From Pelomonas saccharophila_A (GTDB lineage: Bacteria; Pseudomonadota; Gammaproteobacteria; Burkholderiales; Burkholderiaceae_C): a stretch of DNA of 64,000 nt. A program made the translations under genes and the position numbers. The notes under the pieces are model-generated. The model saw only the letters and a program-made list of their open reading frames with translations. It had not been told where the DNA came from and did no database searches. The stretch is taken from contig NZ_JAVDXU010000004.1 of assembly GCF_031458095.1 (NCBI RefSeq), positions 1-64,000 on the forward strand, read 5' to 3'. This document shows, piece by piece, positions 25,300 through 33,986 of the stretch. How positions within the stretch are numbered: position 1 is the stretch's first letter; every line of letters starts with the position of its first letter.

Positions 25300-25962
25300 G
25301 TGATAACCGTCTATACGTGCTGCACAAACGGTCGGGACGTTTTGCGCACCGATCAATGCACGGAGGGTGCAACATTCGTGGCCTATGTGGATAACAGTGT
25401 GCCAGGAGATGGCACATGGCTGCATAAGCAGGCCTCAAATAGTGATTTATCACCAAGAAGAAATGCTAGAAGACATAAGATTCTCAGCCAAGACTACACG
25501 GATACCCAATACTCAATTTGGGTTGATTCAAATGTTGCATTGAGGGTGCCTGCGGCGGTCTTGGTCGACGAGTATTTGCATTCATCAGACATTGCCGTGT
25601 TTTCCCACAGTAGCAGAAGCTGCACCTACGAAGAGGCCAAGCGGTGTATGGAATTGGAGATTGACTCAAGCGACCTAATGTCTGGTCAAATGGAAAAGTA
25701 CAGGGCAGATTCATTTCCTGAAAACTACGGACTGGCGGAAACAACGGTCGTAGTTCGCAGGAATTCGGCTCGCGTAAGCGGTTTCAATGCAAGATGGTGG
25801 GCTGAAGTATGTCAACATTCTGTACGAGACCAACTTAGTTTTATGTACGTCGTTCGCTCTACCAATTTGGCAGTTCATTTCATTCGGCCGACAAAATACC
25901 TTAACTCCCATTTCTCCATCACCAATCGACCGGCAGGGCGAGAGAGAATTTCGTTAATTTGA
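25300..25962 (+). CDS. DUF616 (TOD1/MUCI70-like) glycosyltransferase
   Basis: 220 residues from GTG 25300, which has AAGGA seven bases upstream; an in-frame TTG at 25282 lacks a ribosome site. The motifs run in DUF616 order: an opening VYTCC strand, RRNARRHKI, YSIWVDSNVALRV (acidic metal-binding candidate), IAVFSHSSRSCTYEEAKRC, ENYGLAETTVVVRR and WWAEV with RDQLSF. DUF616 proteins are GT-A-like transferases known from plants (TOD1, MUCI70) and many bacterial surface-polysaccharide loci. It closes the three-glycosyltransferase block and may extend the same glycan. The specificity is unknown. Confidence 0.82.
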   Translation: MITVYTCCTNGRDVLRTDQCTEGATFVAYVDNSVPGDGTWLHKQASNSDLSPRRNARRHKILSQDYTDTQYSIWVDSNVALRVPAAVLVDEYLHSSDIAVFSHSSRSCTYEEAKRCMELEIDSSDLMSGQMEKYRADSFPENYGLAETTVVVRRNSARVSGFNARWWAEVCQHSVRDQLSFMYVVRSTNLAVHFIRPTKYLNSHFSITNRPAGRERISLI

Positions 25963-25971
25963 CGACACCCC

Positions 25972-26247
25972 ATGGGTGATGGCCTAGTTTTCGAGGTCAA
26001 TTGCATCAACTTTTCGGCTGCGGTTCCACCCATTGTCATCAGCGTTTCTATTGGAGTGATGTCTACTATGTTTGTTCTAGGTCTTGCGATCGATGCTTTG
26101 ATCTTCTTCACCTTGCTGTGGGCGATTTGGACTCTAGTTGTCGTGAGCCGGCGCTCGAAAAGTATTGAATTGCGTCTTGCTGATCTGCAGCGAGATGTTT
26201 ATGAGATGAAACAATCGCGCACGACGTTTTCTGTTCGCACAGATTGA
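25972..26247 (+). CDS. Small membrane protein with C-terminal coiled-coil, unknown
   Basis: 91 residues starting nine bases after the DUF616 stop. The first half holds one long or two short hydrophobic stretches (about 17-57, rich in Val, Ile, Phe and Leu). The C-terminal 30 residues (SKSIELRLADLQRDVYEM) form a short heptad-like amphipathic helix. This is an inner-membrane protein of unknown function, perhaps an anchor or an immunity-type protein for the island product. No family is recognised and no good Shine-Dalgarno is seen, so the gene itself is less certain than its neighbours. It is the last gene of the island. Confidence 0.5.
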   Translation: MGDGLVFEVNCINFSAAVPPIVISVSIGVMSTMFVLGLAIDALIFFTLLWAIWTLVVVSRRSKSIELRLADLQRDVYEMKQSRTTFSVRTD

Positions 26248-26461
26248 CCACGCCGCTGGGCGCGACGGGCGGTTTTTAGCGGCCCGTTTGCCAGAGCGCG
26301 GGTGCCGGCGGAGAGCCAGTTCTGAAGCCCAGCGCGATCTGACGGTAGCGGTTTGACCTGCCCGGTTTCTCCGAGACATTGATTGTTGATTCCCATGCCA
26401 CCCTGAATCGCCACGGGTTCTGCGGAGGCCCGTTGGCTTAAGTCCGACGGTCGCAGGCGGC

Positions 26462-26478
26462 TTCCATGACTTCCCCCC
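26462..26478 (+). repeat. Right copy of direct repeat flanking the island (attR-like)
   Basis: TTCCATGACTTC plus a C-tract repeats the sequence at 18660-18676 in the same orientation. The two copies enclose about 7.8 kb that includes all the AT-rich genes. Confidence 0.5.
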
Positions 26479-26481
26479 TTA

Positions 26482-26631
26482 GCAGGCGCTGAAATACTAA
26501 TTTTCAGGTGCCCGCAGAGGCGTTTTCAGGGGTTGCCTCACCCCTTGGCAGGGTTCAAAAAACGGCTTGTAGGCGGTTCTATGCGGTCCGAACTTTTCGG
26601 CGGCCATTCGAAACAGTATTTCAGCAGCCTG
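26482..26631. repeat. Imperfect inverted repeat pair, about 17 bp
   Basis: GCAGGCGCTGAAATACT (26482-26498) is matched in reverse complement by AGTATTTCAGCAGCCTG (26615-26631) with a one-base insertion. The arms enclose about 115 bases without a gene. The shape fits a small non-autonomous element or an element scar. A GTTAGGCG/CGCTAAC near-palindrome follows at 26631-26649. Confidence 0.5.
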
Positions 26632-26705
26632 TTAGGCGTCGCCGCTAACTAATTGATTTGTATGAGGTGCAGCCTGAGCGAGGGGAGGCGTTTCAAACGC
26701 CGAGT

Positions 26706-26790
26706 GTCCGATCTGCCCCCCTTGTCTGCGCTAAGTCCGTTCTTGCCCCCCTTTGCCGGAGGAAATGGCTGATTTAGCCCCTGCCCGGCG
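26706..26790 (+). repeat. Three direct G/C-tract repeats
   Basis: Copies start GTCCGATCTGCCCCCC (26706), GTCCGTTCTTGCCCCCC (26735) and GGCTGATTTAGCCCC (26767). They mirror the inverted pair at 27058-27103, so the two clusters look like the two ends of one small, internally deleted element. Confidence 0.55.
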
Positions 26791-27057
26791 AGAGCAATTG
26801 CATAGCTTTGGAAACCGCGGAGGCTCTCACTCGATCGTGCAACCGCGTGACGCCACCTGGCGCACTCAGATTTCTAGACCAGGAAGACCCACAAGCGAAG
26901 GGGTCCAGTCGCACGCGGCTCTATGACTACTCCAAGGGGAGACTGGGCGTGTAAGGCCCGGCAGTGGTACAAACTTCGAACTATCCACAAACCACTGGGT
27001 TGGCCTGCGACATCGACCTGGATGTTCGCTCTCTGCGCTGGCTCTCTCCAGCCCCTG

Positions 27058-27103
27058 CGGACAGGGGGGGCTAAATCGGACGGCAGGGGGGAGAAAACGG
27101 ACC
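27058..27103 (-). repeat. Two inverted copies of the G/C-tract repeat
   Basis: Read on the minus strand the copies are GTCCGTTTTCTCCCCCC (inside 27078-27103) and GTCCGATTTAGCCCCCCC (inside 27058-27081). The GTCCGWTTT core matches the direct copies at 26706 and 26735, giving an inverted-end arrangement about 400 bases wide. Confidence 0.55.
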
Positions 27104-27125
27104 AAACAGGCGAGGAGGGTATTTC

Positions 27126-27203
27126 GTGGAACCCGAGTTGGCGAAAGCTCCGGCTGAACCGTCCATGCAAGTCGCCATACTGGCGACAATGTGTATTATG
27201 TAA
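27126..27203 (+). pseudogene. Possible truncated 5' end of a mobile-element gene
   Basis: GTG 27126 follows an AGGAGGG ribosome site and opens a 25-codon frame (starting MEPELAKAPAEP) that stops at TAA inside the dif-like sequence. Its position, just inside the inverted repeats at 27058-27103, is where the first gene of an insertion element would begin. No domain is recognisable. Confidence 0.3.
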
Positions 27204-27206
27204 AAT
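27179..27206 (+). other. dif-like (XerC/XerD) candidate site
   Basis: The right half TTATGTAAAAT differs from the E. coli XerD arm by one base and is preceded by a six-base spacer (TGTGTA). The left half ACTGGCGACAA matches the usual XerC arm poorly. A perfect inverted repeat GTCGCCA-TAC-TGGCGAC (27171-27187) overlaps it. It could be the chromosomal dif, a Xer-dependent element scar, or chance. Confidence 0.3.
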
Positions 27207-27261
27207 AACAAACGCACCCCCTAAGCTGTTCTCGAATTTCCGAGCGCTTAAGGATGACCTC

Positions 27262-27289
27262 AACCGGGTTCCGGTCGTACAACCCGGTT
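27262..27289. promoter_or_regulatory. Perfect inverted repeat upstream of the eCIS activator gene
   Basis: AACCGGGTT and AACCCGGTT (9-bp arms, 10-base spacer) lie 78 bases before the sigma-54 activator gene. No T-run follows, so an operator or promoter-proximal element is more likely than a terminator. Confidence 0.4.
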
Positions 27290-27366
27290 CGCTGCACCAA
27301 GCCTGAAAGCGACTGCCTTGCCAGCGCAGCGTCGCGACATGGCAGGCAGCAAAGGAAGGCCCATCC

Positions 27367-28365
27367 ATGAACCTCGCGAGCGCGCCCAAGCAGTTGCCTG
27401 CCCAGGCGCCTGGCCAAGATGCCCGACCGACGCGTCCGCTGCAGGACGCGCTAGGCGCCATCGTCGGCCCGAGTCCATCGCTGTGCGCCTTGCGCGCACG
27501 GCTGCCGATGCTGGCGCGCTCGAACTGTAGCGTGCTGATCACCGGCGAAACGGGCACCGGCAAGGACTGCGTGGCGCGAGCCCTGCACGAACTCGGCGAA
27601 CGGCGCAGCGGGCCCATGGTCAGCATCAATTGCGCAGCACTGCCCGACACGCTGCTGGACAGCGAACTGTTCGGCTACGAGCGCGGCGCCTTCACCGGCG
27701 CCCATGCCGCCTACCCGGGCAAGATCTCCCTGGCCAGCGGCGGCACGCTGTTCCTGGACGAGATCGGCGACATGCCGCTGCACGCCCAGGCCAAGCTGCT
27801 GCGCGTCATCGAGACGCGCGAAGTCTTTCCGATTGGCGCCATGCGCAGCCGGCATGTGGACGTGCGCATCGTCGCGGCGACGCATTGCGCGCTGGAACAG
27901 GCCGTGCGCAGCGGCGCCTTCCGGGCCGACCTGTTCTACCGCCTGAACGTGGCCCGCGTCGAACTGCTGCCACTGCGGCAGCGGCCGGAGGACGTGGCAG
28001 CGCTGTTCGAGCATTTCGCGGGTCAGTTGAAAGACGGTGCCGGCCCGGTGCGCGTGACGCCATCGGCCATGGCGCTGATGCAGCAGCATGACTGGCCGGG
28101 CAATGCCCGCGAACTGCGCAATCTGGTCGAGGCGGCGGGCCTGGTGTTTGACGGCCGGCCGCTGGAGCCCGCCGAGTTGCCGCTGTCCCGCATGACGCAG
28201 CCGGGCGGCGACGAATCCAGCCGCGTCATCGCGGCCCTGGAACGCTGCGATTGGAACCGCACCCGTGCCGCGGAGATGCTGCAGTGGTCGCGCATGACCC
28301 TGTATCGCAAGATGAAGCAGTTCCATATCGCGCCGGCCCCTGTGCACGGTGCACGTGCGCCGTAA
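27367..28365 (+). CDS. Sigma-54-dependent transcriptional activator without receiver domain
   Basis: 332 residues. A short variable N-terminus (about 30 residues) is followed by the AAA+ sigma-54 interaction domain: GETGTGKD (Walker A), ELFGYERGAFTGAH (the sigma-54 contact loop), GTLFLDEIGD (Walker B) and FYRLNV with the arginine-finger region. A Fis-type helix-turn-helix (NRTRAAEMLQWSRMTLYRKM) closes the protein. There is no receiver, GAF or PAS domain, so activity is probably set by expression level or a partner protein, as in PspF/HrpS-type activators. A strong ribosome site (AAGGAAGG) precedes ATG 27367. A consensus sigma-54 promoter and palindromes lie just downstream, making this the likely switch for the injection-system operon. 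Confidence 0.93.
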   Translation: MNLASAPKQLPAQAPGQDARPTRPLQDALGAIVGPSPSLCALRARLPMLARSNCSVLITGETGTGKDCVARALHELGERRSGPMVSINCAALPDTLLDSELFGYERGAFTGAHAAYPGKISLASGGTLFLDEIGDMPLHAQAKLLRVIETREVFPIGAMRSRHVDVRIVAATHCALEQAVRSGAFRADLFYRLNVARVELLPLRQRPEDVAALFEHFAGQLKDGAGPVRVTPSAMALMQQHDWPGNARELRNLVEAAGLVFDGRPLEPAELPLSRMTQPGGDESSRVIAALERCDWNRTRAAEMLQWSRMTLYRKMKQFHIAPAPVHGARAP

Positions 28366-28370
28366 CACGC

Positions 28371-28442
28371 GGCTGTGACAGCCCAAGTGCCTGATCCGCT
28401 ACGGTTTTTGCGGCGCGCCGTCACATGCTGCCTGTGACAGCC
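28371..28442 (+). promoter_or_regulatory. Paired upstream activator sites of the eCIS promoter
   Basis: The palindrome GGCTGTGACAGCC (28371-28383) recurs with one mismatch at 28430-28442, 59 bases apart. A degenerate half-site (TGTGACGGC on the minus strand) lies between them at 28417-28425. They are about 57 and 116 bases upstream of the -24 element, the usual distance for binding an activator of the sigma-54 class. Confidence 0.7.
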
Positions 28443-28498
28443 TTGGCGCAAAAGCACGCAAGCCATTGATTCATAAGGGCGACGCAAGCCGCCCGCCA

Positions 28499-28513
28499 TG
28501 GCACGGCGCTTGC
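28499..28513 (+). promoter_or_regulatory. Sigma-54 (-24/-12) promoter of the eCIS operon
   Basis: TGGCACGGCGCTTGC matches the TGGCAC-N5-TTGC consensus fully, with the invariant GG and GC spaced correctly. The expected start point (12 bases after the -12 C) is about 28525, one base before the ATG of the first gene. That transcript would be almost leaderless. Confidence 0.85.
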
Positions 28514-28525
28514 GGAGCAGGGTGC

Positions 28526-28837
28526 ATGAAGTCGCCAACCGATGTTCGACGTGACTGGGCCGCCGAGGGTTGCCCGGTCGCGGCCTCGTCGGCCGGCTAT
28601 CACTACGCCAACCAGTTCGAGGTCGGCTTCAGCCGCAACGAGGTGCTGTTGCGCATGACCCAGGCCTACGAAGGCGAAGCCTTGACGCACGGCATACCCA
28701 CCCGCGTGGTGATGACGCCGTCCTATGCGATAGCCCTGCTGCAGCTGCTGTCGCAGGCCATGCAGCGCTATGAGACGGAGTACGGCCCCGTCGTGCCGGT
28801 CGGCACCGGCATCGTGGCCCAGGACTCCTCCTACTGA
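28526..28837 (+). CDS. DUF3467 family small protein, eCIS-associated
   Basis: 103 residues. The core YANQFEVGFSRNEVLLRMTQAYEG, then TRVVMTPSYAIALLQLL and a final QRYETEYG, is the DUF3467 pattern (antiparallel dimer-like fold, often found with contractile injection genes). Function unknown. ATG 28526 is the only suitable start; the predicted sigma-54 transcription start is one base upstream, so initiation would be leaderless or need another promoter. GGAG at 28514-28517 would be excluded from that transcript. First gene of the operon and five bases from the next. Confidence 0.75.
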   Translation: MKSPTDVRRDWAAEGCPVAASSAGYHYANQFEVGFSRNEVLLRMTQAYEGEALTHGIPTRVVMTPSYAIALLQLLSQAMQRYETEYGPVVPVGTGIVAQDSSY

Positions 28838-28842
28838 CAGCC

Positions 28843-29433
28843 ATGGCCAACGAATCCGCCCTCCTCTCGCTGGCCGAATCGTTGGCCCGTCGGCTGGACA
28901 ACGCCTGGACGGCCGAGCTGCGCGCGCGGCACGGCGACGTGAGCTTCCAGGCCGTCGGCAGCGGTGCCCTGCTGGCCGACCTCAATGTGCAGGGCGCGGT
29001 GCTGTCAGTCTGGCCCTACCGCGTCACCATCAACGAGCAGATGCGCAACCTGAGCGCGAGCGACGCCCGCCGCACGCCGGGCCTGTCGAACCGGCCGCTG
29101 TCGCTGGACGTGCATTTGCTGCTGTCCATCTGGTCCGCCAACACCGCGCTGGAGCTGGCCGTGTTCGCCTGGGTGCTGCGCGAGCTGCATCGCCAGCCGA
29201 TCCTGGACGCATCCACGCTGTCCAGCAACGGCGGCTGGTCGGCCGAAGAGGTCGTGCAGCTGATCCCGGCCGAGATCACGGTGGAAGACATGATGCGCAT
29301 CTGGGATGCCATCGCGCCCAGCTACCGGCTCAGCGCGCCCTACGTAGCCCGCATCGTTCAGCTCGACGTCGAGGAGCCGGACGCCTTGCCCGTGGTGGCG
29401 CGGCGCTTCGACTACGGAGGCGTGCCCGCATGA
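28843..29433 (+). CDS. DUF4255 protein, eCIS tube/sheath terminator (Pvc16/Afp16-like)
   Basis: 196 residues with the DUF4255 layout: an N-terminal helix, VLSVWPYRVTINEQMRN, RRTPGLSNRPLSLDVHLLLSIW and a C-terminal strand ending in RIVQLD. In Afp/PVC particles Afp16/Pvc16 caps the tube end and sets its length together with the tape measure (family knowledge). The gene is at the start rather than the end of the operon, as seen in several eCIS lineages. Its last four bases overlap the next start (ATGA), indicating coupled translation. Confidence 0.88.
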   Translation: MANESALLSLAESLARRLDNAWTAELRARHGDVSFQAVGSGALLADLNVQGAVLSVWPYRVTINEQMRNLSASDARRTPGLSNRPLSLDVHLLLSIWSANTALELAVFAWVLRELHRQPILDASTLSSNGGWSAEEVVQLIPAEITVEDMMRIWDAIAPSYRLSAPYVARIVQLDVEEPDALPVVARRFDYGGVPA

Positions 29434-30200
29434 CCGCCGTCTTCCACACGATGGAGACCGACGTGCGCCGCGTCTGGGGCGCCTTGCGCTTTGTCGACGC
29501 CATGTCCGGCCACACCATCGACAGCCCCTTGCGCGTGGACCTGCCCGGCGCGCGGCTGCAGCGCAACCGCAGCGGCTTCTTCGTCGTCACGGCCCTGGAC
29601 GATGCCGCCAACCTCGAAGCCCGCCGTGGCTACGAGAACGCCTTCGATCCCATTCCGGGCGCGCCGGCACTGTCCCTGCCCGGCACGGTGAGCGACCCCA
29701 CCGGCCGCTATCTGCCGCGTCGTTTCACGCTGGCCCTGCCACGCTCGCCCTTGCCCGCCGAACCGGGCCAGACGGCGCCTCTCTTCGAAGCCGCCGCCAT
29801 CACCCTGGACCCCTCCTCCGCCACCGCCCTCCTCCCCACCTGGGCCGCCCTGCGCCTGAGCGTGCGGCGTGCCGGCGCCGCCGCGGCACAGGCCGTCATC
29901 CGCGTGCAGCGCGCCGGCAGCGAGGCCGTCCTTGGCCGCGGCATGACGGACGCGCGTGGCGAGGCCCTGGTGGCCGTCGTCGGCGTCGCCCAGGTCACGC
30001 CGGGTGCCGAGGAACTGGTGGTCGAGACCGAGATCGCCGTCGACATTGTCGTCAGCGCCGACACCACGCTGGCGCCCGCCGCCCTCGTCGATCCCGACCT
30101 GCTGGCCGCACGCCCGCTGGGCGCCGGCCTGTCCCGGTTGATCGTGCCGCGCAACCTCGCCAGCGGCCGCATCGAAGTGATGAACCTGACGCTCCCCTGA
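29430..30200 (+). CDS. eCIS-associated protein with Ig/carboxypeptidase-regulatory-like folds, unknown
   Basis: 256 residues without signal or membrane segment. Two beta-rich halves are visible: an N-terminal part (RVWGALRFVDAMSGHTID ... RSGFFVV) resembling a CarboxypepD_reg/Ig-like sandwich, and a second from about residue 130 (WAALRLSVRRAGAAAAQAVI ... GRGMTDARGEALVAVVG), again with the turn of a carboxypeptidase-regulatory-like repeat. The name is not secure. The position between terminator and sheath suggests a particle-associated or assembly protein. The open frame upstream of ATG 29430 is shadow; the ATGA overlap with the terminator gene decides the start. A 31-base gap carrying AAGGAGG leads to the sheath gene. 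Confidence 0.7.
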   Translation: MTAVFHTMETDVRRVWGALRFVDAMSGHTIDSPLRVDLPGARLQRNRSGFFVVTALDDAANLEARRGYENAFDPIPGAPALSLPGTVSDPTGRYLPRRFTLALPRSPLPAEPGQTAPLFEAAAITLDPSSATALLPTWAALRLSVRRAGAAAAQAVIRVQRAGSEAVLGRGMTDARGEALVAVVGVAQVTPGAEELVVETEIAVDIVVSADTTLAPAALVDPDLLAARPLGAGLSRLIVPRNLASGRIEVMNLTLP

Positions 30201-30231
30201 GTCCTGCTTGACCGATTGAAGGAGGCACACC

Positions 30232-32022
<1,791 letters not shown>

Positions 32023-32035
32023 TTAGGAGCCCTCC

Positions 32036-32479
32036 ATGGCACGCAAAGTCCCCTACGGCGCCTTCAACTTCCTCGTCAACTTCGACGGCGCGGAAGCCTT
32101 CGGCGGCTTCTCCGACGTCTCCGGCCTCGGCTCGGAGATCACCGTGGCCGAGTACCGCTATGGCAACGACGCCGAGAACCATGTGCGCAAGATCCCCGGC
32201 GTCCACAAGGTCGGCGACGTCACGCTCAAGCGCGGCATCATCAGTTCCAAGTCGCTGTGGGACTGGGTCAAGGAGACCCGCACCACCGGCGTCAACGCAC
32301 AGAAGAACGTCTCCATCACGCTGCTGGACGAGGCCCGCAACCCGGTGCAGGTCTGGCTGCTGCGCAACGCCATCCCCCTCAAGTACACCGGCCCGACGCT
32401 GGCGGCCAAGGGCGGCGGCGACGTCGCCATGGAAGAGCTGGTGCTGTCGTCCGAAGGCCTGGAGATCGAGACCGCGTGA
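32036..32479 (+). CDS. Inner tube protein (Pvc1/Afp1-like)
   Basis: 147 residues, the normal size of an Hcp-like eCIS tube subunit. The pattern PYGAFNFLVNFDGAEAFGGFSDVSGL, then VTLKRGI, LWDWVKETR and a C-terminal MEELVLSSEGLEIE is diagnostic of the T4 gp19-like tail tube family. Hexamers stack to form the rigid inner tube through which cargo passes. GGAG precedes the ATG. It follows the sheath gene closely, the standard order in contractile systems. A shorter, divergent paralogue (33983-34459) occurs further down, probably forming the tube's first ring on the baseplate. Confidence 0.96.
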   Translation: MARKVPYGAFNFLVNFDGAEAFGGFSDVSGLGSEITVAEYRYGNDAENHVRKIPGVHKVGDVTLKRGIISSKSLWDWVKETRTTGVNAQKNVSITLLDEARNPVQVWLLRNAIPLKYTGPTLAAKGGGDVAMEELVLSSEGLEIETA

Positions 32480-32492
32480 GCGGGACGCTGGC

Positions 32493-33986
32493 ATGTTCGG
32501 CTTGAGCTTCGAATCCACCCGGCCCGTCGAGCGCCCGCATCCGGCCCGCGCCGACATCGCGCTGTTCGTCGGCTGGACAACGCGCCGCGCCGGCGTGGCC
32601 CTGCCGCGGTCGATGACGGACTGGCTCAACGCACACGGCTTCAAGGACGCTGCTCAACGCGAGACCTTGCTCGGCATGCCGGTGCCCATCGACACCTGGG
32701 AGGCCTTCGACACCCTGTTCGACTGGCATGCCCGCGCCGTGCGCGGCCGCAGCGAACCCGCCGACGACTGGCTGGGCCTGGCCGTGCGCGACTTTTTCGC
32801 CAATGGTGGGCGCAAGGCCTATGTGCTGTGCCTGGGCCTGCCCTGGCCCCTGGGTTCGACACCTGCCGTGACCCTGTTCGACGATCTGGATGCCGCCATG
32901 CAGCAGGCCTGGACGCTGGATGACGTCAGCCTCGTGCTGGCGCCCGACCTGCCCGAGCTGCACGCCAACTTGAACCAGCCGCCGATTCCCGGCGACCCCG
33001 GCGTGGCGGCCGTCGTGCCCGAAGTCTTTGTCGAATGCGGCACACCGGCCTTTGCCACGCCGCCGACGAACGGCGTGCGCCAGCTTGCAGCACCGCGGCT
33101 GTCCGACGCCGCCTTCGAACTCTGGAACAGCAACGTGCTGAGGCTGCGCAACACCCTCGCGCGCCAGCGCCGCGACCTGATGCTGCTCGTCGCCGCGCCG
33201 CTGGCAGCGCGCGACAGCAAGGCCGCACGCCAGCTCAGCGATGCCATCACGCTGCAGACCAGCATGGTGGAGTGCGCCACGCCCTGGCTGCTGCCGCTGC
33301 GCGAGGTGCGCACGCCCGAAGGCCTGATTCCGCCCGACGGCGCGCTGGCCGGGCTGATTGCCGCGTCCGTGCTGGCCAACGGGCCAGTGCGCCCGGCCGC
33401 GGGCCAGGCGCCGATGGGCGTGCTGGCCGTCGTGCCCCAGCCGCGCGATGAGGAGCTGCGTTCGCCGCCGCGCGGCCAATTCGCCGGCTATCTCGTCGAC
33501 CTCAACAGCCGCCGCAGCGGCTGGCCGCTGGCCGAGACCTTTGCCCTCTTCGGCCCCACGGCCGACGGCATCCGCCTGCTCAGCGATCCGTCGTTGAGCG
33601 CCGTGCGCGAATGGCGCAGCGCCGGCGTCGTTCGCCTGCTCGGCCAGTTGCTGCGCACCGCCCGCATGGTCGGCGCCACGCTGGTTTTCGAGGCCTCCGG
33701 CGAAGCGCTGTGGGCCCGCGTGCGCAGCCGCTTCGAGGACATGCTGGCCAGCTACTGGCAGGCTGGCGCCCTGCGCGGCGCCACGGCGGCCGAGGCCTTC
33801 ACGGTGCGCTGCGACCGCACGGTGATGACGCAGAGCGACCTCGACGCCGGCCGCGTCATCGTGCTGGTGCAGTTCGCGCCCCAGGCGGCAATCGCCCACA
33901 TCCGCATCGAGCTGGCCCTGGCCGAGGACGGCAGCGTCAACTGGCAGGACGCCGAACCCATCGCCGACACCGCGGAGGCTGCATGA
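32493..33986 (+). CDS. Second sheath protein (Pvc3/Pvc4-like)
   Basis: 497 residues, a divergent sheath paralogue. It keeps ADIALFVGWT at the N-terminus, FFANGGRKAYVLCLG, and the C-terminal VRCDRTVMTQSDLDAGR motif seen in the main sheath, but the middle is shorter and less conserved. In PVC/Afp particles additional sheath proteins make baseplate-adjacent or cap rings, a likely role here. ATG 32493 is 13 bases after the tube stop; the longer open frame upstream is in the tube gene's alternate frame and is not coding. It overlaps the second tube gene by four bases (ATGA). Confidence 0.9.
   Translation: MFGLSFESTRPVERPHPARADIALFVGWTTRRAGVALPRSMTDWLNAHGFKDAAQRETLLGMPVPIDTWEAFDTLFDWHARAVRGRSEPADDWLGLAVRDFFANGGRKAYVLCLGLPWPLGSTPAVTLFDDLDAAMQQAWTLDDVSLVLAPDLPELHANLNQPPIPGDPGVAAVVPEVFVECGTPAFATPPTNGVRQLAAPRLSDAAFELWNSNVLRLRNTLARQRRDLMLLVAAPLAARDSKAARQLSDAITLQTSMVECATPWLLPLREVRTPEGLIPPDGALAGLIAASVLANGPVRPAAGQAPMGVLAVVPQPRDEELRSPPRGQFAGYLVDLNSRRSGWPLAETFALFGPTADGIRLLSDPSLSAVREWRSAGVVRLLGQLLRTARMVGATLVFEASGEALWARVRSRFEDMLASYWQAGALRGATAAEAFTVRCDRTVMTQSDLDAGRVIVLVQFAPQAAIAHIRIELALAEDGSVNWQDAEPIADTAEAA

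Larger units (their letters stand above)
26248..27366. other. Non-coding junction of mobile-element remnants
   Basis: About 1.1 kb without an intact gene. It contains the right copy of the island direct repeat, an inverted-repeat pair (26482-26631), a perfect palindrome GGCGTTTCAAACGCC near 26687-26701, clusters of G/C-tract repeats in both orientations, a cut 5' gene fragment, and a dif-like sequence near 27.19 kb. The composition returns to high GC towards 27.3 kb. The longer frames overlapping this stretch look like shadows. It reads as successive insertions and deletions. Confidence 0.6.

Noticed and set aside
26631..26649. attC-like GTTAGGC and GCTAAC core sequences suggesting an integron cassette
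   Set aside because: The two cores are in the wrong order and spacing for attC and no integrase is present. The CCTAAC at 20764 has no partner either.
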